Shown: positions 1 through 8,352 of the stretch, one piece after another
How positions within the stretch are numbered: the first letter of the stretch is position 1
How the letters are laid out: each line of letters begins with the position of its first letter
Assembly (NCBI RefSeq): GCF_013184775.1
Contig: NZ_JAATVV010000007.1
Location: forward strand, 277,526 to 341,525
Reading direction: 5' to 3'
DNA length: 64,000 bases
Source: Martelella sp. HB161492
GTDB lineage: Bacteria; Pseudomonadota; Alphaproteobacteria; Rhizobiales; Rhizobiaceae
Translations under genes and position numbers: made by a program
The notes under the pieces: generated by a model
Told to the model about the DNA's origin: nothing
Database searches by the model: none
The model's input: only the letters and a program-made list of their open reading frames with translations

Positions 1-372
1 GTCGATGATCAGCGGCAGTCTGAGGCTGGCGAGATAGCCATGCAGTGCCGTCGGCGTGGTTGTTGCCGCAAAGATCTCCGACATCCATGCGGCCAGCGTC
101 TTGCGATGGCGGCGCTGCTCGATATATTGCGCCACCGACCACATATTGGTGCGGATGCGCGAGGGCACGGGCTGACGTGTGCAAAGCGCTGCCGCCACCG
201 CTTCCGGTGCAGCCGGAACCGCAGCTGTTGCGCCGTCGAACGTCAGCAGGCCGGGGCCAAGATAGGGGATCACCGCACCGGTCATCAGCCTTTCGCGCAG
301 CGTATCGGCGCATTCCTCCGCAGCAGCCCCTTCGGCCACAAGCACGATTTCCTGGTTCACATTCATGTTCAT
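1..372 (-). CDS. SIR2-like protein of the nif operon, partial
   Basis: The first 124 codons of a gene that runs off the left edge of the window. I read it directly from the minus strand: ATG at 372 follows an AAGGAG box seven bases away. The protein contains the stretch VIPYLGPGLL near residue 33 and later AQYIEQRRHRKTLAAWM, which resemble the SIR2-like domain proteins found at the tail of nifB-nifZ-nifT operons of several diazotrophs. It starts 30 bp after the nifT stop and so is probably the next gene of the same operon. Function in nitrogen fixation is unknown; the NAD-hydrolase or deacetylase activity of other SIR2 families cannot be assumed because the catalytic region lies partly outside the window. 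Confidence 0.75.
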   Translation of the reverse strand, partial: MNMNVNQEIVLVAEGAAAEECADTLRERLMTGAVIPYLGPGLLTFDGATAAVPAAPEAVAAALCTRQPVPSRIRTNMWSVAQYIEQRRHRKTLAAWMSEIFAATTTPTALHGYLASLRLPLIID

Positions 373-402
373 GGCCTCTCTCCTTGGTTTCCAGCGCCGC
401 TG

Positions 403-615
403 TCAGTCGTCTTCACCGAGTTTGCGGGCATTGACCGTCACCGGCAGACGGGTATCGCCCGGCATTTCGGGCAGTTCGAAGCGCCAGCCATTTTTCAGCG
501 TGACGATCCCACCCCAGAGCGCCGCGCTTGTCGCTTCGACAATCGGTTCCTCCAGATCCTTCTTGGCCAGATAGGCGGAATAACCGCTGTCGATCTTGCG
601 GATCATGACTTTCAT
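403..615 (-). CDS. nifT: NifT/FixU family protein
   Basis: A 70-residue protein that matches the NifT/FixU family over its whole length: it opens MKVMIRK, has the KKDLEEPIV motif near residue 19, the ALWGG-x-VTL-x-NGW core and the ELP-x-MP ending. Members are about 70 residues and are nearly always coded beside nifZ; their biochemical role is not established, and mutants of other species have weak or no phenotype. Its ATG overlaps the nifZ stop codon as ATGA, which indicates translational coupling within the nifB operon. Confidence 0.93.
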   Translation of the reverse strand: MKVMIRKIDSGYSAYLAKKDLEEPIVEATSAALWGGIVTLKNGWRFELPEMPGDTRLPVTVNARKLGEDD

Positions 616-953
616 GCGCTTTCGCTCCCTCGCTGGAGGCTGTTGACGCCGCGCGCGGCACGCACGGATTTTTGCGGATGATCGAGGCTTTTCAGCTCGC
701 GCGCGCGCATGCCGACAAGCGTGCCACGTTCAACCCATTCGACCGAATAGATGTAGAATTGCTGCAGGAAGGTGCCGATATCGCGGACATAACCGGTATC
801 GCCCTTCCGGACGAGATTTTCGCCGATATCCTTGCCGGGATAGGTCCCGTCATTCTTCACATGCCGCGTCGCCTCGACCTTTTCGCCGGGGAGAAACAGC
901 GGCCTTGTGCGGATTTCGACCGCTTCCTCACGACCAAGTCCCATTTGCCTCAC
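612..953 (-). CDS. nifZ: NifZ, nitrogenase P-cluster maturation protein
   Basis: 113 residues, the usual size for NifZ. Recognisable parts are PGEKVEATRHVKNDGTYPGKD near residues 23-43 and the following GDTGYVRDIGTFLQ and VYSVE-like segment typical of the family. NifZ assists assembly of the second P-cluster of the MoFe protein in other diazotrophs (established for Azotobacter). The start overlaps the stop of the upstream LRV gene (ATGA), and the stop overlaps nifT, so the three genes are translationally linked. Confidence 0.93.
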   Translation of the reverse strand: MRQMGLGREEAVEIRTRPLFLPGEKVEATRHVKNDGTYPGKDIGENLVRKGDTGYVRDIGTFLQQFYIYSVEWVERGTLVGMRARELKSLDHPQKSVRAARGVNSLQRGSESA

Positions 954-1723
954 TCCTTGTTCAAAAGATCCTCAAGCCTCAGCCTGGCGCATTCGGCAAC
1001 CGCCTCATCCTCATCATCCGCCAGCGGCTGAAGCGCCTCCGGCACGATCCGCGCGGCAACGGCAAAGCGCACGCGAAAATCGGCATCGTTCAGCATCAGA
1101 TGCAGCCGTTCCGGTGCCATGCGCCGCGCCACCTCGATACGCACCAGCGGCTCGGCATCCCGCATCAGGCCCGGCAGATGCTCCGGCCTGATCCGGCGGG
1201 CCACCTCGCGGCGGATCTCCGGGTCGTTGTCGGCGAGCATCAGCAGCAGCAGATCGGGCGACGCGGACCGTGCCGCCGTGAGGCGCACCTGATAATCCTC
1301 GTCGAAGAGCATCGGCCGCAACGCCTCACCGGAAAGCCTGCGGGCCAGCGCAATCCTGACCCGGCGGTCCGGATCATTGCGCAACGGCAATATGCGTGCC
1401 TCCGGCAGCCGGGCCGACGCTGCCGCCCGAACATCGGCTTCAGGATCCGACAGCAGCGTGACCAGCCGGAAGGGCGTGGCATAGCGGGCCGCTATCGCCC
1501 GCACCTCGAAGAAGGGGTGATCGAGGTAACGATCCGCCATCTCCGGGTTGAGGCCGAAAAACCGGTCGATCCGGCGCGCGCGAATATCGCGCACGCAGGC
1601 CTTTTCCAGATCGCAACGCCCCGAGATCCGGTTTTCCTCATGCGGACAATCGCCGCAGGATACCGGATTGCCGAGCCAGTCGATGGCCCCTTCGGCGGTT
1701 ATGTCGAAGAATGGTTCGTTCAT
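950..1723 (-). CDS. 4Fe-4S leucine-rich-repeat-variant (LRV) protein
   Basis: A 257-residue protein with two parts. The N-terminus holds four cysteines (C23, C26, C37, C43) in the pattern of the small Fe-S cluster domain that caps LRV proteins. The rest is a series of about eight helical repeats of roughly 24 residues with a VR-x-A-x-ARRL-type core, for example at residues 95-110 and 140-155. This architecture was first described for an Azotobacter nif-linked LRV protein. The gene lies between fdxN and nifZ and overlaps nifZ by four bases. A role as a scaffold or partner in Fe-S assembly of nitrogenase is inference from position; no enzymatic motif is visible. Confidence 0.85.
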   Translation of the reverse strand: MNEPFFDITAEGAIDWLGNPVSCGDCPHEENRISGRCDLEKACVRDIRARRIDRFFGLNPEMADRYLDHPFFEVRAIAARYATPFRLVTLLSDPEADVRAAASARLPEARILPLRNDPDRRVRIALARRLSGEALRPMLFDEDYQVRLTAARSASPDLLLLMLADNDPEIRREVARRIRPEHLPGLMRDAEPLVRIEVARRMAPERLHLMLNDADFRVRFAVAARIVPEALQPLADDEDEAVAECARLRLEDLLNKE

Positions 1724-1753
1724 CTCCGGCTCCGCTCGGCCCCATTGCCCGTG

Positions 1754-1957
1754 TCAGGCTGCAGGGGCAGGAACACAGGTATTCGGCACCGGGCAGACTG
1801 AAGCGCATTGCTGGGTGTCGAAATAGCCGTCGCATTCGGTACATTTCTTGGCGTCGATCACATAGGTTTCGCCCTTGAACCTGATCGCGCCGGTCGGACA
1901 TTCAAATTCGCAGGCCGAGCACTGGGTGCACTGGGAGGCGATGATTTTGAAAGCCAT
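1754..1957 (-). CDS. fdxN: FdxN-type 2[4Fe-4S] ferredoxin
   Basis: 67 residues with two cluster motifs: C10-x2-C13-x2-C16-x3-C20-P and C39-x2-C42-x8-C51-x3-C55. The x8 spacing in the second motif is characteristic of the FdxN/NifB-associated ferredoxins rather than of clostridial ferredoxins. FdxN donates electrons for nitrogenase cofactor synthesis with NifB in other diazotrophs. I chose the ATG at 1957 because the AGGAG box is eight bases upstream, whereas the in-frame ATG at 1963 would sit only two bases from it. The gene follows nifB by 88 bp on the same strand. Confidence 0.92.
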   Translation of the reverse strand: MAFKIIASQCTQCSACEFECPTGAIRFKGETYVIDAKKCTECDGYFDTQQCASVCPVPNTCVPAPAA

Positions 1958-2045
1958 CTTCATTTCTCCTGTTCGATGATGGTTGATCTGCAAAGTCATG
2001 GGACAGGGGGGAGCCGGCGGCTGCTCCCTGTCCACCGGTCCGGCA

Positions 2046-3524
2046 TCACGCCGATGCCGCAGCGAAACCGACACCGAAAACATCTCTGTAATAGGCGCCG
2101 ATAGCTGTCTCGATATAGTCAAAGCCGTAAGTGTCGCTGGCCGTCAGCCCGGCTGCGGCAAGCTGATCGCGCGGGCAGTCGCCGATCTTGGCGCAGAGCA
2201 CGGCATCAATGCCCTCAAGTGCTGCGATCACGCCATCCAGCGTCGCATCCTCACCGAAACCATCCAGGCAATATTGCTCGACCTTGCGGTGGCCGACGAA
2301 GGAAATGCCCTCCGGCGTCGCCTCATAGACCTGAAACTCCCGCGCATGGCCGAAATGCTCATTGATGCGGCCGCCGCCCTTGGTCGCAACCGCCAAGAGC
2401 AGCGTTCCGCCAGCCGTTTCCTCGATCGCGGCCTTCGCCTCCTGCTTGGCACGGGCGCGGTCATCGCGCTCTGCCGCGACCACTTCGCGATAGGTTTCGC
2501 GCCGCGCCGGATCATAGCTCACGGCCTCGGGGATCTGATCGAGGGTAAATTCCTGACCGCGATCCTCGCCCAGCAGACCGACGGCATCGGCCCGGCACTG
2601 GCGGCAATGGCGCATCAGCTTGGCACCGCCCGACAGCTTGTCCTGCAGCGCCTTCAGCTCCATGGCACGCGGGCCGCGCTGGCCGGTCAGCCCGTAATGC
2701 GTGCCATGGGCGGGATCGGAGATCAGCGGCATGACATTGTGAAGGAAGGCGCCGCGCGCCTTCACCCATTTGTTGACCTCGATGAGATGCTCGTCATTGA
2801 CGCCAGGGATCATCACCGAATTGATCTTGGTGAGAATGCCGCGGGCGGTCAGCATTTCCAGCCCCATCATCTGCCGTTCATGCAGGATGGTTGCCGCCTC
2901 GATGCCGGTATAGCGCTTGTGGTTGTAGAAGATCCACGGATAGATCTTTGCGCCGATTTCCGGATCGACCATGTTGATGGTGATGGTCACATGGTCGACA
3001 TTCATTTCGGCGAGCTCGTCAACATGCTCCGGCAGCGCCAGGCCATTGGTCGAGATGCAGAGCTTGATATCCGGGATTTCCTTCGACACGGCTTCGAAGG
3101 TTTGCCTCGTCTTGCGCCAGTCGTAGCAAGCATCGCCGGGACCAGCGATACCGAGTACAGAAAGCTGCGGCACCTCATTGGCGACCGTCACGACCTTTCT
3201 CAGGGCCTGATCGGGGGTCAGCTTTTCCGAGACCACACCCGGCCGGCTTTCGTTCGAACAGTCATATTTGCGATTGCAGTAGTTGCACTGGATGTTGCAG
3301 GCCGGCGCCACCGCCACATGCATGCGGGCGAAATAGTGATGCGCCTCTTCCGAATAGCAGGGATGATCCTTGATCCTCTCCCATACGGCTGGGTCCATAT
3401 CTTCCGGCTTGTCCGACGAGCCGCAGGATGAGGACGAGCAGCCGCCCGATCCCGGTTTTTCGAGCATTTCCGCCATGGCGGAGGACGACGCAAGGCTTTC
3501 AAGCGAAATCATCGGGCTGGACAT
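2046..3524 (-). CDS. nifB: NifB, FeMo-cofactor precursor (NifB-co) synthase
   Basis: A 492-residue radical SAM enzyme that makes the NifB-co precursor of the nitrogenase cofactor by inserting a SAM-derived carbon. The radical SAM cluster motif C76-x3-C80-x2-C83 (CNIQCNYC) is intact, followed by the NRKYDC segment typical of NifB. Residues about 370-480 form the fused NifX/NafY-like domain ([11 protein letters not shown]). The N-terminus has a serine/cysteine-rich stretch (residues 24-38). Full length for a two-domain alphaproteobacterial NifB. It heads the operon and is preceded by a sigma-54 promoter 42 bp away. An alternative start is the Met at residue 5. Confidence 0.98.
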   Translation of the reverse strand: MSSPMISLESLASSSAMAEMLEKPGSGGCSSSSCGSSDKPEDMDPAVWERIKDHPCYSEEAHHYFARMHVAVAPACNIQCNYCNRKYDCSNESRPGVVSEKLTPDQALRKVVTVANEVPQLSVLGIAGPGDACYDWRKTRQTFEAVSKEIPDIKLCISTNGLALPEHVDELAEMNVDHVTITINMVDPEIGAKIYPWIFYNHKRYTGIEAATILHERQMMGLEMLTARGILTKINSVMIPGVNDEHLIEVNKWVKARGAFLHNVMPLISDPAHGTHYGLTGQRGPRAMELKALQDKLSGGAKLMRHCRQCRADAVGLLGEDRGQEFTLDQIPEAVSYDPARRETYREVVAAERDDRARAKQEAKAAIEETAGGTLLLAVATKGGGRINEHFGHAREFQVYEATPEGISFVGHRKVEQYCLDGFGEDATLDGVIAALEGIDAVLCAKIGDCPRDQLAAAGLTASDTYGFDYIETAIGAYYRDVFGVGFAAASA

Positions 3525-3566
3525 GGGGTCTTCTCTCTCCGGTTCATCAACATTCGAAGAGAACTG

Positions 3567-3582
3567 TGCAACGCCCGTGCCA
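3567..3582 (-). promoter_or_regulatory. Sigma-54 (-24/-12) promoter of nifB
   Basis: Read on the minus strand the site is TGGCACGGGCGTTGCA. It fits the sigma-54 consensus TGGCACG-N4-TTGC at every defined base, including GG at -24 and GC at -12. It ends 42 bp upstream of the nifB ATG. Confidence 0.93.
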
Positions 3583-3654
3583 GTCTATTTTATCGTTTTA
3601 TTTCAATATGATATATTTTTCTCGTCGCTCTTTGTCGGAAAATCCCGAGCCAAT

Positions 3655-3670
3655 TGTCGGGTCCGCGACA
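3655..3670. promoter_or_regulatory. NifA upstream activator site
   Basis: The palindromic half sites TGT and ACA are separated by exactly ten bases (TGT-N10-ACA). The centre is about 80 bp upstream of the -24 element, a normal distance for NifA. The DNA between the two (about 3588-3625) is AT-rich, as expected of a bend or IHF region, although I see no convincing IHF consensus. Confidence 0.8.
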
Positions 3671-3713
3671 TCCCTGTCCGCCCGTTTGTCGCACCCATTG
3701 ACGACGGACAAAC

Positions 3714-3974
3714 AAAAGCCGCCGCGATCAGCGGCGGCTCAGATTGCGGACAAAGTCATTCAACTTGTCTGTTTGGGGTGGAATAGCCATCGCCTCCGTC
3801 GTCATCCCCGTGCTTGTCACGGGGATCCATACTCTTAAGGATTTGAATAAGCAGAGTCTTTCGCCGCGCGGACGCGCGTCGGCTGGATGCCTGTGGACCA
3901 AGCACGGGCATGACGTTAGAGAAGGGGCTAAGCTTTGTCAGCAATCTGGGCCGCCGCGATCAGCGGCACCTTTT
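3714..3974 (-). repeat. ~263-bp interspersed repeat, copy 1
   Basis: Both ends are terminator-like hairpins in inverted orientation: A4-GCCGCCGC-loop-GCGGCGGC-TCAGATTGC on the left and the matching GCAATCTG-hairpin-CCTTTT on the right. A second palindrome with arms ATCCCCGTG and CACGGGGAT lies inside (about 3804-3826), and a degenerate copy of it at about 3890-3915. The reverse complement aligns end to end with 56844-57108, sharing for example GGCTATTCCACCC and ACAGACAA. No ORF is credible inside. It fills the gap between the SDR gene and the nifB control region. A MITE-like or structured intergenic element is the best description. Confidence 0.85.
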
Positions 3975-3999
3975 GGGATCGCGATCGTGAAGCCTCCGG

Positions 4000-4764
4000 T
4001 CAGTTCAGCGCTTCGAGCGATTCCGGCAGGATCTGGCCGCCATCGACAACGATCTGCTGCCCGGTGATATAGCCGGCTTCCTCAGAGGCGAAGAACAGCG
4101 CCGCATTGGCAATATCGGTGACCGTGCCGAGCCGCTTCAGCGGGATCGAGGCCTCCATCGTGGCGATATAGTCCTCGCCCATGCCGTCGAGACCTTCCGT
4201 GGCGATATTGCCGGGCATGACCGCATTGACGGTAATGCCTTTGGCCGCCAGCTCGATCGCAGCCGTGCGCATGAAGCCGAGCTGGCCGGCCTTGCTGGCA
4301 CCGTAATGCGACCAGCCGGGAAAGCCGGTGATCGGCCCGGTGATTGACGAGGTGATGACGATGCGGCCGCCGCCTGCCTTGGTCATGGCCGGCAGAACCG
4401 CAGTGACCGAAAGAAAGGTGCTTTTCAGATTGGTTGAAATCACATGATCGAAATCGGCAGCCGTCATCTCGCCGAGCCGCGCGGCCGGGAAGATGCCGGC
4501 ATTGGCGCAGAGCACATCGATCGCGCCATAGCGCTCAACGGCAGCTGCAGCCATCGCATCGCAGCCCTCGCCCGTCGACACATCTGCAGCAAAGCCCGAG
4601 GCATTGGCACCGATCTCGGCGGCCACCTTTTCCGCATCCGCCAGATTGCGCGACACCACCAGCACATTCAGGCCCGCCTCGCCGAAACGTCTGGCAATGC
4701 CCTTGCCGATACCGCGGCTGGCGCCGGTCACAATCACCGTCTTGCCCTGTAGTGACTTCAACAT
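4000..4764 (-). CDS. SDR-family oxidoreductase
   Basis: 254 residues, the normal size of a classical short-chain dehydrogenase. The cofactor motif TGASRGIG is at residues 13-20, the NAG motif near 88, and the catalytic Ser-Tyr-Lys set is visible as TSS...YGASK near 140-160. The C-terminus ends in the usual GYITGQQIVVDGG. The substrate cannot be deduced; it resembles FabG-like and sugar dehydrogenases. The start at 4764 is chosen for its GAGGAA box; the open frame further upstream reads through the promoter region. It diverges from the polyamine-type transporter operon, with 305 bp between the two starts, and may share its control. Confidence 0.88.
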   Translation of the reverse strand: MLKSLQGKTVIVTGASRGIGKGIARRFGEAGLNVLVVSRNLADAEKVAAEIGANASGFAADVSTGEGCDAMAAAAVERYGAIDVLCANAGIFPAARLGEMTAADFDHVISTNLKSTFLSVTAVLPAMTKAGGGRIVITSSITGPITGFPGWSHYGASKAGQLGFMRTAAIELAAKGITVNAVMPGNIATEGLDGMGEDYIATMEASIPLKRLGTVTDIANAALFFASEEAGYITGQQIVVDGGQILPESLEALN

Positions 4765-4990
4765 TTCTCGTTCCTCTCTGTGTTTCTGTTGTGTTGTTTC
4801 TGTTGCACCCGCAACGACGCTGCACATCTCAACGCCATCATCCGCTTGCTTTTTCGGCGACGTGCACAAAAGAAATGCACAATTATTCCCGTTATTTAAC
4901 TGACCCCGCCCGCGGCTGCGGCAGCAAAGCCGAAAAACCGGTGACCGCGCAACCCTCAGGCATGCAATGCAACATGACATCGAAAAAAAA

Positions 4991-5004
4991 TGTTGTAAAC
5001 AACA
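4991..5004. promoter_or_regulatory. Palindromic candidate operator upstream of the ABC operon
   Basis: The sequence TGTTGTAAACAACA is a perfect 14-bp palindrome, 65 bp before the start of the binding-protein gene, within an AT-rich stretch of the 305-bp divergent region 4765-5069. It would suit a dimeric repressor; the DeoR-type regulator at the end of the operon is a candidate by position only. I see no other structure in this gap. Confidence 0.5.
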
Positions 5005-5069
5005 CATTATTGCGACACACTTCCCACATCAAAGTTGAACATGCCAACAAGGCAGATTGGGGAACCGCG

Positions 5070-6209
5070 ATGCAGAATTTTTCCAGACGCAATGTCCTGC
5101 AACTGATGGGCGCAGCCGCTATGGCCGGTCCGCTGATGAAGGCAGGAAAGGCTTTCGCCGCACGTGAGAACGAACTCAACATCCTGTGCTGGGAGGGTTA
5201 CAACTCCGCTCAGGTGCTTGATCCGTTCCGCAAGGACCACAGCGCCAATGTTCACGCAGAAAGCCTGACCAACGACCCGACCATGATCAACCGCCTGCGC
5301 GCGGGCGAGACCAATATCTGGGACCTGATCAACGTCAACAATCCCTGGGCCCGCAAGATCATGTATCCGGCCGGCCTGATCAAACCGCTGCCGAAGGATG
5401 AGTTCGAACCCTTCTTCGACAAGATGCTGCCCCAGTTCAAGCCGCCTTACAAATGGGCGATGAGCGAGGATGGCGCCGAACTTCTCGGCATGGCCCAGCG
5501 CTTCGGACCCTATTCCTTCGTCGTCAACACCGATGTCATTTCCCGCGCCACGGCGGAAGAACAGGGCTGGGACCTGTTCAATGATCCGAAGCTTGAGGGC
5601 CGCTACGGCATTCTCGAATCCGATGACTGGAACGTCTTCGACATCTTCCTGATCGCCGGCATCAACCCCTTCATCGAGCATTCCGATGATGACATGAAAA
5701 AGTTCGAGGAAACCGCGCTGCGCATCTTCAAGGGCGCGAAGCTGGTCGGCGATATCGCCGCCATGAACCAGGCGCTGATTTCCGGCGAAATCGACCTGCA
5801 GCTGACCGGCGGCACCTATTCGGTCTCGCCCGCCCGTGCCGATGGCTTCGCCAATCTGCGCGCCGTGACCCCGCTCAAGGGGCCGATCGACGGCAAGGGC
5901 GGCGTTGCCTGGATTGAAATCACCTCCACGGTCAACAATCCCCAGCTCTCGCCGCTGGCGACCGACTTCCTCAAATATGTCCAGGACCCGGAAGTGGCCC
6001 ACACGGTCGCCTTTGCCGAAGGCACCTTCAACCCGGTCGCCCAGATGGGCAATCCGGACTGCTTCAAGCTGTTCACCAAGGATGAGCTCGACGCCATCCA
6101 GTATGACAGCCTGGAAGAGGAGATGGACCGCTGCGCCGAATATGACATCGTGCCCGATTACGACAAGGCGCTCGATATCATGACCTCGGCCAAGCGCCAG
6201 GGCGGCTGA
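5070..6209 (+). CDS. ABC transporter substrate-binding protein, spermidine/putrescine type
   Basis: 379 residues. It begins with a twin-arginine signal (S5-R6-R7-N8-V9-L10 followed by a hydrophobic run and AFA at about residue 30), so it is likely exported folded by Tat. The mature part opens NELNILCWEGYNSAQVL, as in PotD/PotF-like proteins. The start at 5070 puts the Tat motif at the N-terminus and has GGGGA upstream; the frame is open further back but without a signal peptide there. It is followed by the ATPase and two permeases in the PotABC arrangement. The ligand could be a polyamine or another small amine; the neighbouring cysteine hydrolase hints at a modified amine or amide. Confidence 0.92.
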   Translation: MQNFSRRNVLQLMGAAAMAGPLMKAGKAFAARENELNILCWEGYNSAQVLDPFRKDHSANVHAESLTNDPTMINRLRAGETNIWDLINVNNPWARKIMYPAGLIKPLPKDEFEPFFDKMLPQFKPPYKWAMSEDGAELLGMAQRFGPYSFVVNTDVISRATAEEQGWDLFNDPKLEGRYGILESDDWNVFDIFLIAGINPFIEHSDDDMKKFEETALRIFKGAKLVGDIAAMNQALISGEIDLQLTGGTYSVSPARADGFANLRAVTPLKGPIDGKGGVAWIEITSTVNNPQLSPLATDFLKYVQDPEVAHTVAFAEGTFNPVAQMGNPDCFKLFTKDELDAIQYDSLEEEMDRCAEYDIVPDYDKALDIMTSAKRQGG

Positions 6210-6232
6210 TCGCCCTTTCGCCTGCCCCGTGC

Positions 6233-6257
6233 GGGAGCCGGAAAACCGGCTCCCTTT
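6233..6257 (+). terminator. Attenuator-like hairpin after the binding-protein gene
   Basis: A perfect nine-base-pair stem (GGGAGCCGG / CCGGCTCCC) with an AAAA loop followed by TTTCC. It sits 24 bp after the stop codon, inside the operon. Such hairpins often stabilise the binding-protein message and reduce read-through, giving more binding protein than ATPase. Confidence 0.75.
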
Positions 6258-6336
6258 CCATGCGCCGCCAGCCAACCCGGCATGCGGCTTGCGTGACAAT
6301 TTCCGATAACATTCAAAAATTTCTTCGAAAGCGAGC

Positions 6337-7443
6337 ATGACCATGGATGCTGCGTTGACCGCCGACCCCTCCAAGACCACGGCAAAGCCGATCCTTCAGC
6401 TCGTCAACTTGAGAAAGACGTTCGGTGATTTCGCCGCCGTCGACGGTATCAGCGTCGATATCCGCGAAGGCGAATTCGTCACCATCGTCGGCCCGTCCGG
6501 CTCGGGCAAGACCACGCTTCTGCGCATGCTGGCAGGGCTTGAAGGCCCGTCGGAAGGCTATATCTCGCTGCGCGGCGAGCTGATGAATGATGTCCCCTCC
6601 AACAAGCGGCCGACCTGCCTGGTGTTCCAGTCCCTGGCGCTGTTCCCGCACAAGACGGTGGGCGACAATATTGAATTTCCGCTGAAGGTGAAGAAGGTGC
6701 CGGCCGGCGAGCGCAAGGCCCGGGCGCTCGAACTTCTCAACATGGTGCGCCTGCCGGAAAGCTATTACGGCAAGAATGTCATGCGCTGCTCGGGCGGTGA
6801 GCGCCAGCGCGTCGCGCTGGCCCGCGCCTTTGCCTATGATCCGGACGTCCTGTTCTTCGATGAACCGCTTTCCGCGCTCGATTACAAATTGAAAAAGATC
6901 CTCGAAAAGGAGTTGAAGGACCTGCATCGCGAAAGCGGCAAGACCTTCGTCTACATCACCCATTCGCTGGAAGAAGCCATGGTGATGTCAGACCGGATCG
7001 GCGTCATGCGCGCCGGCAAGATCGTCCAGATCGGCTCGCCGGAAGAGATCTATGCCCGCCCCGCCGACCGCTTCGTTGCCGAATTCTTCGGCGAGGTGAA
7101 CAGCTTTGCCATCGCCCGCGACGGCTATGGCAAATGGATGTCGGACGGTCTTGCCAAACCGGTTGCCATCACCGCCGGCAAGGAGCCGGCAAGCGGCACC
7201 GCCACGGTGATTGTCCGGCCCGAAAACATGCGTTTCATCGCCGATGGGACCGGCGCCGATAACACCTTTGCCGCCACCATTTTCAATGAATATGCGCTCG
7301 GCTCGCGTATCCAGTATCAGCTGCGGGCGGGAAAACGCACGTTTCTGGTCGAGCTGCCGCGCGGCGCGGCCACAACGCCCGATGCTGACGGCAAGGTGCT
7401 GATCGGCTGGGATGCCAGCGACGCCATCGTGGTGGAGGGCTGA
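6337..7443 (+). CDS. ABC transporter ATP-binding protein (PotA-like)
   Basis: 368 residues. Walker A is GPSGSGKT at residues 52-59, the signature is CSGGERQRV (first base of the usual LSGGQ replaced by Cys, last by Glu), and Walker B is VLFFDEP. Residues from about 240 to the end form the TOBE/MOP-like regulatory domain usual in PotA and related sugar ATPases. It energises the two permeases that follow. The start codon region has two close ATGs (6337 and 6343); I keep the first. Confidence 0.93.
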   Translation: MTMDAALTADPSKTTAKPILQLVNLRKTFGDFAAVDGISVDIREGEFVTIVGPSGSGKTTLLRMLAGLEGPSEGYISLRGELMNDVPSNKRPTCLVFQSLALFPHKTVGDNIEFPLKVKKVPAGERKARALELLNMVRLPESYYGKNVMRCSGGERQRVALARAFAYDPDVLFFDEPLSALDYKLKKILEKELKDLHRESGKTFVYITHSLEEAMVMSDRIGVMRAGKIVQIGSPEEIYARPADRFVAEFFGEVNSFAIARDGYGKWMSDGLAKPVAITAGKEPASGTATVIVRPENMRFIADGTGADNTFAATIFNEYALGSRIQYQLRAGKRTFLVELPRGAATTPDADGKVLIGWDASDAIVVEG

Positions 7444-7444
7444 G

Positions 7445-8347
7445 ATGACGGCGCTCCCGATGGAAAAATCAACATCAGCGGCGCCGAAGGAGAAGGGGCT
7501 CACCCTTTCCGCCGGCATCGCCTCGGCCAGCCCGGTGGTGATCCTGCTGATCCTGGGTTTTCTGGCACCACTGATCACGGTGGCAGCCTATGCCTTTGCG
7601 ACACCGAAAAGCTTTGACGTTTTCACCAGCTTCACCTTCGCGAATTTCGCCGAGATCTTCTCGGCCGACAATACGGTCTGGCTCTCCTTCGGCTGGTCCC
7701 TGCTCTTTGCCGTGATCACCGTGGGCCTGCTGCTGGTGGTCGCCTATCCGATCGCCTATGGCCTCAACCATGTTTTCGGCAAATGGGCCGGCTTTGTTAG
7801 CGTGCTCTTCGTCTTTCCGCTGTTCGTCTCGGAAAATGTGCGGCTTTACGGCTGGGTGCTGTTCTTCATCAAGAACGGCGTTCTTGATGGCGCATTGAAA
7901 TGGATGGGGCTCGGCGGTGCGCCGGAAGTGCTCTATTCGCCGCCGATCATCCTGTTCGGCATGGTCTATGTCTACCTGCCCTTCATGCTGTTTCCGATGG
8001 TGCTCGGCCTTGCCATGGTGCCGAAGGATCTGGTGGACGCCGCACGCGATCTCGGCGCCGGACGGCTGATGATCTGGCGTGAGATCGAGCTGCCGCTCGC
8101 CATGCCCGGCATCCTCATCGGCGTGCTTCTGACCTTCGTGCTGGCGGCCGGTGCGCTGACGGAATCAAAAATCCTCGGCGGCCAGTCGATCATCACCATC
8201 GCCCAGGATATCGAAGTGGCCTTCACCTATGCCCAGAACTGGCCGCTCGGCTCCGCACTGGCACTGATCCTCGTTGTCATCGTCAGCGGCCTGTCGCTCC
8301 TTATCCTGTCGAAACTCGATCTCGACCGCATTCTCGGGAGGCGTTGA
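7445..8347 (+). CDS. ABC transporter permease (PotB-like)
   Basis: 300 residues with six predicted membrane segments and the EAA-type loop DLVDAARDLGAGRLMIWREIELPLAMPG near residues 195-220 that contacts the ATPase. The start at 7445 lies two bases after the ATPase stop, and gives a 25-residue cytoplasmic tail before the first membrane helix. First of two permeases of the polyamine-type transporter. Confidence 0.93.
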   Translation: MTALPMEKSTSAAPKEKGLTLSAGIASASPVVILLILGFLAPLITVAAYAFATPKSFDVFTSFTFANFAEIFSADNTVWLSFGWSLLFAVITVGLLLVVAYPIAYGLNHVFGKWAGFVSVLFVFPLFVSENVRLYGWVLFFIKNGVLDGALKWMGLGGAPEVLYSPPIILFGMVYVYLPFMLFPMVLGLAMVPKDLVDAARDLGAGRLMIWREIELPLAMPGILIGVLLTFVLAAGALTESKILGGQSIITIAQDIEVAFTYAQNWPLGSALALILVVIVSGLSLLILSKLDLDRILGRR

Positions 8348-8352
8348 GAACC

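Noticed and set aside
1983..3431. 482-codon plus-strand open frame opposite nifB
   Set aside because: Mirror of nifB, with the radical SAM gene clearly the real one.
3756..3944. 62-codon minus-strand frame upstream of nifB
   Set aside because: Lies wholly in the 261-bp repeat; no ribosome site and not conserved in the second copy.
5007..6380. 457-codon minus-strand open frame over the binding-protein gene
   Set aside because: Shadow; the forward gene has a Tat signal and receptor motifs.
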